A stretch of DNA of 64,000 bases. It comes from Nakamurella lactea DSM 19367. Lineage in GTDB: Bacteria > Actinomycetota > Actinomycetes > Mycobacteriales > Nakamurellaceae. The notes under the pieces were generated by a model. It saw only the letters and a list, made by a program, of their open reading frames with translations, did no database searches and was not told where the DNA came from. Both the position numbers and the translations under genes were made by a program. How positions within the stretch are numbered: the stretch's first letter is position 1; each line of letters starts with the position of its first letter. The stretch is from positions 1 to 64,000 of the forward strand of contig NZ_AUFT01000001.1 of assembly GCF_000426645.1 (NCBI RefSeq), in the 5' to 3' direction. Shown piece by piece: positions 1 through 8,123 of this stretch.

Positions 1-111
1 TCGCCCGGCAGTGTCGACCGCCGCCGCGGTGTGCGTGTCCTTGTGGGTGTCAACACCGCCGGTCACCTCGACCACCGCACCGGTGTGGACCTTGTCTGCT
101 GTCGATGTCAT
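1..111 (-). CDS. IS110-family transposase, 5' end only (runs off left edge)
   Basis: The reverse strand from an ATG at 111 encodes 37 residues that stay in frame to base 1 and contain GVDTHKDTHTAAAVDTAG. This is the characteristic N-terminal block of IS110-type DEDD transposases, where the first Asp of GVD is a catalytic acidic residue of the RuvC-like domain. The rest of the enzyme lies outside the window, so its length and the second (Ser-containing) domain cannot be judged. The call rests on motif recognition; the family (IS110 versus the IS1111 subgroup) is not decided by these residues. Confidence 0.82.
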   Translation of the reverse strand, partial: MTSTADKVHTGAVVEVTGGVDTHKDTHTAAAVDTAGR

Positions 112-346
112 CGTGAATACCTGCCGTCCTATCGCTGAACCGGGAAGGGCGGCACGCGCCGGTCGGGCGGGCGGACAAGACAGTGACGGGGCCTCTGGCC
201 AGGCTCCTATAAGGTCACGACGCCCGTCCGGCAGGTGCCGAATACGCCACCACACCAGCCCGGACGACACATCCCGTTCAGGACACCACGGTCAGTCAGA
301 GCAAGAGTCAGACCGGACCAGCGCGGCAGCACCACCATCCTCACTG
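112..346 (-). mobile_element. Non-coding end of the IS110-type element, candidate bridge RNA region
   Basis: These 235 bases separate the transposase start from the stop of the neighbouring acetyltransferase and carry no convincing gene. Read in transposase sense they contain a TTATAG box (complement of 207-212) followed by a small hairpin with GCCT/AGGC arms (191-204), then a pyrimidine-rich leader up to the ATG. In IS110 elements the end upstream of the transposase is known to encode a structured guide RNA, the bridge RNA. The exact insertion boundary cannot be placed from one copy, so part of this stretch is probably host sequence. Confidence 0.45.
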
Positions 347-1189
347 TCAGAACAGGACGGAGGCGAAGGTGCCCACCTGGTGGAAGCCGACCCGGTGGTA
401 GGCCGCTCGGGCAGCGTAGTTGTGCTGGTTCACGTACAGGCTCGGCAACCGGCCGACGCCGTCCTGGATGTGCCGCACCACCGCCGCCATTCCGGGTGCC
501 GCGATCCCCCGGCCGCGATAGCGCGGGTCGACCCAGACGCCCTGGATCATCGCCACCTGCGACGAGAGTGCGCCGATCTCCGCCTTGAACACCAGCCGGT
601 CGCCGTCGAACCGGGCGAACGCCTGCCCGCGGAGCATCAGTTCCTGCACCCGGTGCCGGTACCCGACGCCGCGATCGCCGCGGCACGGGTCGACGCCGAC
701 CTCCTCGGTGAACATTGCGATCGCCGCCGGCAGGTACTCGTCCAGCCGGTGCGCCGGCACCTGGTGGACCTGCTCGTCGGGGGCCACCAGCGGTCGTCCC
801 TGACAGACCAGCAACGGCTGATCGGGCCGGACGTCGCGGGCCGGCCCCCACTTGGACTCCAGGAACTGCCACAGCGGCAGCACCTGACCGGCCGACCCGA
901 CCATCGACGCGACGGTCCGTCGGCGGCGGCCGAGCCCGGCCGCCAACTGACGCAGGGCAACGGGTGTTCCGGTCAACGGGATCAGGTTGCCACCGACGAA
1001 TGCGACCGCGTCCCGGCCGCCGGCCACTCCCCAGAACTGCCCGCCCAGCGCGGTCCGGTCCATCCCGCAGGCCTCGAACCGTTCCGCCACCAGGCATCCG
1101 GCGACCGGGTCGGCGGCCAGCGCCTCGGCCACCCGTTCGGCGTGCGCCGGGCCGAGCGTCCGAGCGCCGAAGGCGGTCAGCACGGGCAT
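347..1189 (-). CDS. GNAT-family N-acetyltransferase (DUF4081-type N-terminus)
   Basis: A 280-residue protein starting MPVLTAFGARTL, 23 bases downstream of ispG. The C-terminal half is a GNAT domain: the acetyl-CoA loop reads VDPRYRGRGIA (about residues 220-230) and is followed by YVNQHNYAARAAYHRVGF (252-269), the usual last strand and helix. The N-terminal half resembles the poorly characterised domain found in mycobacterial Rv2867c, which also lies directly downstream of ispG (gcpE). The acceptor substrate is unknown. It is probably co-transcribed with dxr-rip1-ispG. The start was chosen because the longer open frame upstream is the shadow of ispG. Confidence 0.85.
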   Translation of the reverse strand: MPVLTAFGARTLGPAHAERVAEALAADPVAGCLVAERFEACGMDRTALGGQFWGVAGGRDAVAFVGGNLIPLTGTPVALRQLAAGLGRRRRTVASMVGSAGQVLPLWQFLESKWGPARDVRPDQPLLVCQGRPLVAPDEQVHQVPAHRLDEYLPAAIAMFTEEVGVDPCRGDRGVGYRHRVQELMLRGQAFARFDGDRLVFKAEIGALSSQVAMIQGVWVDPRYRGRGIAAPGMAAVVRHIQDGVGRLPSLYVNQHNYAARAAYHRVGFHQVGTFASVLF

Positions 1190-1212
1190 CTGTCCACCGT
1201 CTGGTCCGCCCG

Positions 1213-2406
1213 TCAGACCGTGGTGACCGACGGCTCGCCGGCCGGCACTCCCTCGGCGCGCATGCCGTCGGCGATCCGCATCGCTTCCTCGATCAGCGTC
1301 TCGACAATCTCGGATTCCGGAACGGTGCGGACCACCTCGCCCTTGACGAAAATCTGCCCCTTGCCGTTGCCGGAAGCCACGCCGAGATCGGCCTCGCGGG
1401 CCTCCCCCGGGCCGTTCACCACGCAGCCCATCACCGCCACCCGCAGCGGAACGTCCATCCCCTCCAGGCCGGCCGTCACCTCGTTGGCCAGCTTGTAGAC
1501 ATCGACCTGGGCCCGCCCGCACGAGGGGCAGGAGACGATCTCCAGCCCGCGCTCGCGCAGGTTCAGCGACTCCAGGATCTGCAGGCCGACCTTCACCTCT
1601 TCGACCGGCGGCGCCGACAGCGACACCCGGATGGTGTCGCCGATGCCCTGCGACAACAGGGCCCCGAAGGCGACGGCCGACTTGATCGTGCCCTGGAACG
1701 CCGGACCGGCCTCGGTGACGCCCAGGTGCAGCGGGTAGTCGCACTGCTGCGCGAGCAGCTCGTAGGCCCGGACCATGATCACCGGGTCGTTGTGCTTGAC
1801 CGAGATCTTGATGTCGGTGAAGTCGTGATCTTCGAACAGCGAGCACTCCCACAGCGCCGACTCGACCAGCGCCTCCGGGGTGGCCCTGCCGTACTTCTCC
1901 AGCAGTCGCTTGTCCAGCGAGCCGGCGTTGACGCCGATCCGGATCGGCGTGCCGAGATCCTTTGCAGTGCGGGCGATCTCCTTGACCTGATCGTCGAACT
2001 GCCGGATATTGCCGGGGTTCACCCGCACCGCGGCGCAGCCGGCCTCCAACGCGGCGAACACGTACTTGGGCTGGAAGTGGATGTCGGCGATCACCGGCAG
2101 CTGCGAGTGCTCGACGATCTGCTTGAGGGCCGCGGCATCGTCGTTGGTGGGCACTGCGACCCGGACGATCTGGCAGCCGGCCGCCGTCAGCTCGGCGATC
2201 TGCTGCAGCGTGGCGTTCACGTCGGCGGTCACCGTGGTGGTCATCGACTGCACCGATACCGGCGACTCGGAACCGACCCCGACGCCGCCGACGTCCAGCT
2301 GCCGGGTGGGCCGGCGCGGGGCGAGCACCGGGACCTCGCGGTCGGCCGGCATCGACGGCATGCCGAGCCCGATCCCGGTGGGAGCGGTACTCGCGGTGTT
2401 CGTCAT
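1213..2406 (-). CDS. ispG: 4-hydroxy-3-methylbut-2-enyl-diphosphate synthase
   Basis: A 397-residue enzyme that reductively converts MEcPP to HMBPP in the MEP isoprenoid pathway using a [4Fe-4S] cluster. The three cluster cysteines are visible as SCPSCGR (C293, C296) and [12 protein letters not shown] (C328), with the fourth ligand Glu at about 335. The TIM-barrel half starts near [17 protein letters not shown]. Length and motif order fit the single-domain bacterial type. It lies in the conserved order dxr, rip1, ispG, GNAT, so two MEP genes flank the site-2 protease gene. The start at 2406 gives a short, family-typical N-terminus. Confidence 0.97.
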   Translation of the reverse strand: MTNTASTAPTGIGLGMPSMPADREVPVLAPRRPTRQLDVGGVGVGSESPVSVQSMTTTVTADVNATLQQIAELTAAGCQIVRVAVPTNDDAAALKQIVEHSQLPVIADIHFQPKYVFAALEAGCAAVRVNPGNIRQFDDQVKEIARTAKDLGTPIRIGVNAGSLDKRLLEKYGRATPEALVESALWECSLFEDHDFTDIKISVKHNDPVIMVRAYELLAQQCDYPLHLGVTEAGPAFQGTIKSAVAFGALLSQGIGDTIRVSLSAPPVEEVKVGLQILESLNLRERGLEIVSCPSCGRAQVDVYKLANEVTAGLEGMDVPLRVAVMGCVVNGPGEAREADLGVASGNGKGQIFVKGEVVRTVPESEIVETLIEEAMRIADGMRAEGVPAGEPSVTTV

Positions 2407-2437
2407 CAGAGTCCTTTGCTGCGGTCTGCGGGGCGGT

Positions 2438-3754
2438 TCAGAAGAGCTTGACCGGGTTGACGACGTCGGCGACCAGAGTCAGCGCCGTCAGCCCTATGAA
2501 CAACAATGCCACCACGTAGGCCACCGGCATCAGCTTGGCCACGTCGAACGGGGCCGGTTTCGGGCGACGGGCGAGCTTCGCCCAGCCGCGCTTGATCCAC
2601 TCGATCAGCGCGCCGAAGATGTGCCCGCCGTCCAGCGGCAGCAGCGGCAGCAGGTTCAGCAGGAAAAGGCTCATGTTGAAGCCGGCGAGCAGGGTCAGGA
2701 ACAGTGCCAGCTTGTCCTTGGCCTGGGTGTCCATCGACAGGATCTCGCCGGAGATCCGGCCGGCGCCGACGATGCCGACGGGCGAGTTGAGATCCCGTTC
2801 CTTGCCGTTGAAGATCGCCTCCCAGAGTGCCGGGATCCGGGCCGGGATCTGGATCACCGCATGGGTGGCCGCGCCGATGAACTGTCCGGTGCGGTCGAAG
2901 GCACTGCCGAAACCCTGGGTGACGTACGGCGTCTGCGGCCCGACGCCGAGAAAGCCGGTCTCGAACGTGCCGGTCATCTCGCCCCGGCTGTCGTACACAC
3001 CGCGCTGGGTCAGCACGATCGAGACATCCTTGTTGATGCTCTGCCCACCGCGATCGATGACGATCGGCACGGTCTGCCCGGCCGCGGCGCGGATCAATCG
3101 GGTCAGCTGATCCCAGTCGGCGATCGGGGTGCCGGCGAACTCGGTGATCCGGTCGCCCGGCTCCAGGCCGATCGTTCTGGCCGGCGTCCATTGGTCCTGC
3201 GGGCACTCGGTCTTGTTCTGTTCGGCGAGCGGAGCAGACGCCGGCACCACGCAGGCGCTGACCGATTGCACGGTGGTGTTGGGGGTCGGTACCCCGATGG
3301 TGGTCATCACGATCCCGAACAGCACGACCGCCAGGACCAGGTTCATGAACGGCCCGGCGAACATGATGACGATCCGCTTGAACGGGTGCAGTTGGTAGAA
3401 CTGCCGGCCGTCGTCGGTCGGCAGCACCTGCGAGCGGTCGCCGTTACGGGAGTCCTCGATCACCTGCCGGAAGAAGCCGGCCGGGCCGAGGGCCGTGGTG
3501 GTGATCCGCTGCCGGCCCTTGGCATCCGGCGGCACCATGCCGATCATCCGGATGTAGCCGCCGAGTGGGATGGCCTTGATGCCGACCTCGGTCTCGCCCA
3601 TCTGCTTGGACCAGATGGTCTTGCCGAAGCCGACCATGTACTGCGAGGTGCGGACGTTGAACAGCTTTGCGAAGGTCAGGTGCCCGAGCTCGTGCCAGGC
3701 GATGGAGAACAGCAGCCCCACCGCGAACAGCACGATTCCGATCGCCATCCACAT
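2438..3754 (-). CDS. rip1: Site-2 zinc metalloprotease, M50 family, with PDZ domain
   Basis: A 438-residue intramembrane protease. The zinc motif HELGH is at residues 21-25 inside the first membrane helix, and the second zinc/aspartate motif LLPLDGGH lies near residue 375 in a later helix. Between them sits a periplasm-facing PDZ region ([11 protein letters not shown]...). Homologs (RseP, mycobacterial Rip1) cut transmembrane anti-sigma factors after a first external cut. The ATG overlaps the dxr stop by one base (TGATG), so translation is coupled. Anti-sigma candidates in this window are the membrane protein at 42.2-43.1 kb and other unlinked proteins; the RseA-like protein here has no visible membrane helix. 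Confidence 0.93.
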   Translation of the reverse strand: MWMAIGIVLFAVGLLFSIAWHELGHLTFAKLFNVRTSQYMVGFGKTIWSKQMGETEVGIKAIPLGGYIRMIGMVPPDAKGRQRITTTALGPAGFFRQVIEDSRNGDRSQVLPTDDGRQFYQLHPFKRIVIMFAGPFMNLVLAVVLFGIVMTTIGVPTPNTTVQSVSACVVPASAPLAEQNKTECPQDQWTPARTIGLEPGDRITEFAGTPIADWDQLTRLIRAAAGQTVPIVIDRGGQSINKDVSIVLTQRGVYDSRGEMTGTFETGFLGVGPQTPYVTQGFGSAFDRTGQFIGAATHAVIQIPARIPALWEAIFNGKERDLNSPVGIVGAGRISGEILSMDTQAKDKLALFLTLLAGFNMSLFLLNLLPLLPLDGGHIFGALIEWIKRGWAKLARRPKPAPFDVAKLMPVAYVVALLFIGLTALTLVADVVNPVKLF

Positions 3755-4869
3755 CAGCGCGTTGCACCTGCCCTTTCGGTCGCCAGCTCCCGGGCCCGTC
3801 CCCGGGCCCAGTTCTCGGCGGCCAGCACGTCATCGACGCCCTCGGGATCCCTGGTCAGGGTTTCCGCCTGTTCTGCTTCATCAATGATGCCTGCCAATAC
3901 CGCGGAAATGCCGGGGAACGTGAGCAATCCCCCTCGGAAAGCCGCGACAGCCACCTCGTTGGCGGCGTTGTAAGTGGCCGGCACCAGGCCGCCGGCCTGC
4001 CCGGCCCGCCTGGCCAGCCGCAGCGCCGGGAACGCCTCGTGGTCCACCGGCTCGAACGTCCAGGACGTCGGTGACGAGAAGTCGCAGGCCGCGGCGACGT
4101 CGGGCAGCCGGTCCGGCCAGGTCAGACCGAGCGCGATCGGCAGGCCCATGTCCGGCGGGCTGGCCTGGGCGATGGTCGCGCCGTCGCGGAAGGTGACCAT
4201 CGAGTGGACGACGGACTGCGGGTGCACCACCGTCTCGATCCGCTCGTAGGGCACCCCGAACAGCAGGTGCGCCTCGATCAGCTCCAAACCCTTGTTCACC
4301 AGGGTGGCCGAATTGACCGTGATCACCGGGCCCATGTTCCAGGTCGGATGGGCCATCGCCTGGTCGAGCGTCACGTCGACCAGCTCGTCGGGCCGCCGGC
4401 CGCGGAACGGGCCGCCGGAGGCGGTCAACACCAGCTGGGCGACCTCCTCGGCCCGGCCGGCCCGCAGGCACTGGGCCAGCGCGCTGTGTTCGGAATCGAC
4501 CGAGACGAGTTGCCCGGGGCCGGCGGCCGCGAGCACCAATGGCCCGCCGGCGATCAGCGACTCCTTGTTGGCCAGCGCCAGCGGCCGACCGGTGGCCAGC
4601 GCCGCCAGCGTCGGAGCCAGGCCGATCGAGCCGTCGATAGCGTTCAGTACCACGTCGGCGTCGACCTCGTCGATCAGCCGCAGCGCCCCGTCGATGCCGG
4701 TGGCGACCTTCGCCCCGGGAAACCTGGCGGTCTGCGCGGCCAGAAGTTCCGGGCGGGACCCGCCGGCCACCAGACCGGCCACCGCCAGTTCGTCCGGATG
4801 CCCGGCGATCACATCGAGGGCCTGGGTGCCGACCGAGCCGGTGGACCCCAGGACGAGTACGCGGCGCAT
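3754..4869 (-). CDS. dxr: 1-deoxy-D-xylulose 5-phosphate reductoisomerase
   Basis: A 371-residue NADPH-dependent enzyme, second step of the MEP pathway. The nucleotide-binding loop LGSTGSVG is at residues 7-14. The substrate and metal-binding segment is seen in [13 protein letters not shown] and [15 protein letters not shown], followed by PQSVVHSMV. The start [12 protein letters not shown] was chosen because homologs begin right before this loop; the extra upstream residues in the open frame are not family-like. No clear ribosome site precedes it, but GACAAT lies six bases upstream of the ATG on the coding strand, which fits leaderless transcription. It is followed by rip1 with a one-base overlap. 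Confidence 0.96.
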   Translation of the reverse strand: MRRVLVLGSTGSVGTQALDVIAGHPDELAVAGLVAGGSRPELLAAQTARFPGAKVATGIDGALRLIDEVDADVVLNAIDGSIGLAPTLAALATGRPLALANKESLIAGGPLVLAAAGPGQLVSVDSEHSALAQCLRAGRAEEVAQLVLTASGGPFRGRRPDELVDVTLDQAMAHPTWNMGPVITVNSATLVNKGLELIEAHLLFGVPYERIETVVHPQSVVHSMVTFRDGATIAQASPPDMGLPIALGLTWPDRLPDVAAACDFSSPTSWTFEPVDHEAFPALRLARRAGQAGGLVPATYNAANEVAVAAFRGGLLTFPGISAVLAGIIDEAEQAETLTRDPEGVDDVLAAENWARGRARELATERAGATR

Positions 4870-4968
4870 CCGACCATTGTCACCCAGCCGGCCCGTCGGC
4901 CGGGCTGCGCGCCGATCCGGAGGGTCGCGTGCGAAGATGGGCGCGAGCCGCAGTATCAAGGAGGAGCA

Positions 4969-5307
4969 GTGTCAGACCCAGCAGTGTCAGAGGCCGGAAC
5001 CGCGCTGCAGAAGCACGACCCTTCGGCGCATGCCGAGGTCGAGGTCGCGCATCATGCCGCTCCCCTCACTTACAACCCGGACGCGCCGAGCGCCGAGTGG
5101 GGCTGGCACGGCGACTGGAGCCTGTTCGCCGCCCGCGGCTCGCGCCTGCTGCTGCTGTTGTTCACCGCGGTGATCCTGCTGATGCTGTTCGGCAACCACG
5201 TCAGCCACGTCGAGGACTGGTACCTGATCGGCACCGGCGCCGTGATGATCATCTGGCTGGTGTCCCGCGAGCTGCGCGCCCGCAAGCAGCGCCGACTCCG
5301 CCCCTGA
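4969..5307 (+). CDS. DUF2631 two-helix membrane protein
   Basis: A 112-residue protein. An AAGGAGGAG ribosome site (4958-4966) decides the GTG start at 4969; a second GTG at 4984 is less well placed. After a hydrophilic N-terminus comes [15 protein letters not shown], then two hydrophobic helices ([16 protein letters not shown] and [14 protein letters not shown]) and a basic tail. This layout matches the actinobacterial DUF2631 family (Rv2876 in M. tuberculosis, close to dxr). Its function is unknown. It is convergent with the desaturase gene. Confidence 0.87.
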   Translation: MSDPAVSEAGTALQKHDPSAHAEVEVAHHAAPLTYNPDAPSAEWGWHGDWSLFAARGSRLLLLLFTAVILLMLFGNHVSHVEDWYLIGTGAVMIIWLVSRELRARKQRRLRP

Positions 5308-5359
5308 TCCGTCAGCCCTGATTCGTCAGCCCTGATCCGTCAGCCCTGATCCGTCAGCC
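5304..5359. repeat. Four tandem copies of a 14-bp repeat holding two stop codons
   Basis: The unit CTGATCCGTCAGCC occurs at 5304-5317, 5318-5331 (one T variant), 5332-5345 and 5346-5359. The first copy contains the TGA of the DUF2631 gene on the plus strand. The last copy contains the TGA of the desaturase gene on the minus strand (TCA at 5354-5356). The unit is close to self-complementary around TGA...TCA, so the array can fold and may serve as a two-way terminator. Confidence 0.9.
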
Positions 5360-6430
5360 CCTGGGTCGGAAGCCGGCCACCATCGGGCACTGGTACGGAT
5401 CGCGGTGCACCAGACCGACCTTGTTCAGGTAGCGCACCACGATGACGTAGGCGCGCAGCAGCGAGGTCTCGGTGTAGGGCACCTGCCGCTCGGCGCAGAA
5501 CGGCATCACGATCTCCCTGGCCCTGCGCAGGTTCGGCCGCGGCATGCTTGGGAACAAGTGGTGCTCGACCTGGTAGTTGAGTCCGCCCATCGCGAAGGTC
5601 ATGAACTGCGGACCGGTGATGTTCCGGGACATCAGCACCTGCCGACGGAAGAAGTCGATCTTGGAATTCTCCGGGGCGACGGGCATGCCCTTGTGGCTCG
5701 GCGCGAACGTGCAACCCATGTAGACCCCGAACACCGCGAGTTGGACGCCGAGGAACGCCGCGGCCATGCCAGGTGAGAGCAGCAGGAACAGCGTGGTGAG
5801 GTAGGCGGCCCAGCGGAAGGCGACCATCCCGAGTTCGGTCCAACGATGCTTGACCGGCGCCTTGCCCACCAGGGTGACCATCGACTGGGCGTGCAGGTTG
5901 AGTCCTTCGACGATCAGGATCGGGAAGAACCACCAGCCCTGTCGAGCCATCAGGAACGCCGCGATCCGGCCACGCTCACGATCCGGCTCGGGGTAGAACA
6001 CCACCACAGTGGGCTCGATGTCCGGATCGAAGTTGATCTGGTTCGGTTTCGCGTGGTGTTTGGTGTGCTTGCGCACCCACCAGCTGATGCTCATCCCGGT
6101 CAGCAGGCTGCCGAGCACCCTGGCCAGCCAGTCGTTCGCCTTGCCGGAATGAAACACCTGGCGATGGGCCGCGTCGTGCGACAGGAAGGCCAGGTGGGTG
6201 AGCACCAGGCCGAGCGCGGCGGCGATCCCGAGCTGCGCCCAGGATTCACCCACCACCGCGAACGCGACCCAGACAGCGGCGAAGGCTGCGATCACCGAGC
6301 CGATCTTGACCGCGTAGTAGCGGTATCGGCGTTCCAGCAGGCCGTGCTCGTGGATCACGGCGGCCAGTTCCGAATAGTCGGTGGCGATCCGGTGACGGGT
6401 GGCCGGTGCAGCGCCGAGGGTGGCGGTCAA
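5354..6430 (-). CDS. Membrane fatty acid desaturase
   Basis: A 358-residue integral membrane di-iron desaturase. The three histidine boxes are HDAAH (85-89), HTKHH (122-126) and QVEHH (287-291). The Gln at the start of the third box is typical of front-end (delta-6 type) acyl-lipid desaturases, but no fused cytochrome b5 domain is present. Hydrophobic pairs lie at about 43-80 and 205-240. It would introduce a double bond into membrane acyl chains; regiospecificity cannot be read from sequence. The start codon is TTG, with a weak purine-rich stretch upstream. It stands alone, convergent with the DUF2631 gene. Confidence 0.92.
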   Translation of the reverse strand: MTATLGAAPATRHRIATDYSELAAVIHEHGLLERRYRYYAVKIGSVIAAFAAVWVAFAVVGESWAQLGIAAALGLVLTHLAFLSHDAAHRQVFHSGKANDWLARVLGSLLTGMSISWWVRKHTKHHAKPNQINFDPDIEPTVVVFYPEPDRERGRIAAFLMARQGWWFFPILIVEGLNLHAQSMVTLVGKAPVKHRWTELGMVAFRWAAYLTTLFLLLSPGMAAAFLGVQLAVFGVYMGCTFAPSHKGMPVAPENSKIDFFRRQVLMSRNITGPQFMTFAMGGLNYQVEHHLFPSMPRPNLRRAREIVMPFCAERQVPYTETSLLRAYVIVVRYLNKVGLVHRDPYQCPMVAGFRPRG

Positions 6431-6566
6431 GGTGTCCAGTTCCCTGCGAGATACGGTTCACCGTCGATCCGGCGCCCGGTCGCGCCCCACGGTCGGTCCG
6501 TGAGGGGCGACCCGAGGTCGTCGTACCGCCATCGTCAGCGTACGGGACGCCGCCGGAAGTGGCGGG

Positions 6567-8117
6567 TCAACCGGGCCGGCCGGTGCGTTGGCTGATCCGT
6601 TGGGCCACCGCCGCATCCGCCGTTCCCTCGTCCGGCTCGAACTCCCAGAGGATGCCGGTCCACGGATCCTTCACGCTCGCCGCTACCACCGGCAGATACC
6701 GCGGCTGTTGGCGCAACCCGAGCCCGGCGAGCTGGTTCCGGGACGCCAGCAGGACAAGTCGGAGGCCGAGCAGCGCGCCATCGACCCCGATCCGGTCCAG
6801 CGCGGCCACCTCGGCGGCGCCGAATCCGAGGGCCGGCCACGGCACGATCACCACGCCCGGCAGCGCACCGGGCAGGTCGGCCATGGCGCCGGCCTCGGCG
6901 GCCATCAGGTGCAGATCCACCTGCCGGGCCAGTTCGGCCAACGGGTTCTGGTCGGGCCGGCGGGCCGGTGCCGGCAGGCCGAGGAAGCCGGCCAGCTGGT
7001 CGTCGTCGGCGACCACGGCGACCTCGGTGCCGGCCGGCACCGCGGCCAGGATCCGGTGCAGCAGTCCGCGGACGGCCTGGTCGACGACGCCGGCCGGATT
7101 CTCCAGACAGATCCCGCCGAGCGCCGAAACATGGTGCACCATCGGGATTCTCAGCGCCTGGCTGTCCGGGCGGGTCAGCGTGCCGATCCGGAAGATGCCG
7201 ACGCCGTCCGGCCCGATCGGCTGCTGCCAGACGGGCGCGCCCCAGCCTGCGACGGGAGCCGGGAACGTCGTCTCCAGTGCGGTCAGCTCACCGACCAACT
7301 GGTCCAGATCATCGAGCCGCCGGCGGGCCGCTAGGTCGGCGATCTGGCCATGCCGCGCCTCGACGGCTGCCCGCTGGGTGTCGACGATTGCCGACCGGTC
7401 CGGGTCGGCGGACCCATCGGCCGGGCCGCCGGCAGATCGGCGGGTCGGATCGGCCAGCAACGCGCCGAGCTCGTTGTCGCGGCGCTCGTCGGCGAACGCC
7501 ATCGACTCGGCGTAAGCGACCAGACTGCGCGAGGCGTCCTCCCAGATGCCGTTCAGGTGCCGCTGGATCGTTTCCGGGTCGTGCTGGACCGTCGACTCAC
7601 CAGCAGAACTGTCCACAGTGGACGCCCCGGCGCCGAAACCCGCCGAAACACCAGCCGCACTGTCCAAGTTGGACGGCCCTGCGGGCGCGAGACCGGCGGC
7701 GTCGGTCAGCATCGCGCCGTGCACCCGACCGAGTTCGGGCAGTCCGCCGGCGTAGTGCTGGCCCAGCGCGCGCACCTTCCAGCCGCCGGCGCGCCGATAG
7801 CACTCCAGCAGCACCGTGGCCGGGGCCTCACCCGGCGCCGCGGACCGGACCACCAGGGTCGACTCCCCCAGGTCCAACTCGCTGGTCGCGGCCGGCAGGC
7901 GCCGACCGTGAGCGACCAGCAGGCACCGCTGCACCGACGACTCCAGTGCCCCGAGGTTCATCGGAAGTGCCGACGCCACCACCGGTATCGGCTCGCCGTG
8001 CACGTGGTCGGCAGCGTCCAACGCGACCATCAGCAGCGGTACGGCGGGGGTGACGGTCAGTCGCCAGGTCGCCGGCAGCGGCGTATTCTCCCCGGCGGCG
8101 AGCTCCCTGGTCTGCAC
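6567..8117 (-). CDS. TerD-domain protein with long uncharacterised C-terminal domain
   Basis: A 516-residue protein. Residues 1-140 form a divergent TerD fold: PLLMVALDAADHVHGE early and GGWKVRALGQHYAGGLPELGRVHG at its end, the usual signature for the close of a TerD domain. A Ser/Ala-rich linker follows, then a roughly 330-residue region predicted from its pattern to be alpha/beta (FRIGTLT..., VPAGTEVAVVADDD, GVVIVPWPALGFG) with no Walker A motif. It could be a degenerate ATPase-like or FtsK-associated domain of tellurium-stress clusters, but I cannot assign it. The gene begins six bases after the stop of the upstream TerD gene at a GTG without a clear ribosome site, so it is probably coupled to it. 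Confidence 0.75.
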   Translation of the reverse strand: MQTRELAAGENTPLPATWRLTVTPAVPLLMVALDAADHVHGEPIPVVASALPMNLGALESSVQRCLLVAHGRRLPAATSELDLGESTLVVRSAAPGEAPATVLLECYRRAGGWKVRALGQHYAGGLPELGRVHGAMLTDAAGLAPAGPSNLDSAAGVSAGFGAGASTVDSSAGESTVQHDPETIQRHLNGIWEDASRSLVAYAESMAFADERRDNELGALLADPTRRSAGGPADGSADPDRSAIVDTQRAAVEARHGQIADLAARRRLDDLDQLVGELTALETTFPAPVAGWGAPVWQQPIGPDGVGIFRIGTLTRPDSQALRIPMVHHVSALGGICLENPAGVVDQAVRGLLHRILAAVPAGTEVAVVADDDQLAGFLGLPAPARRPDQNPLAELARQVDLHLMAAEAGAMADLPGALPGVVIVPWPALGFGAAEVAALDRIGVDGALLGLRLVLLASRNQLAGLGLRQQPRYLPVVAASVKDPWTGILWEFEPDEGTADAAVAQRISQRTGRPG

Positions 8118-8123
8118 CGGCCG

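Noticed and set aside
11-1498. Long plus-strand open frame of 495 codons opposite the acetyltransferase and ispG
   Set aside because: Arg/Gly/Pro-rich antisense shadow typical of high-GC DNA; the minus strand carries conserved ispG and GNAT motifs.
715-2451. 578-codon plus-strand frame
   Set aside because: Overlaps ispG over its full length, no recognisable domain, and biased composition caused by the complementary gene.
2009-3973. 654-codon plus-strand frame
   Set aside because: Antisense to ispG and the site-2 protease gene; no motif seen.
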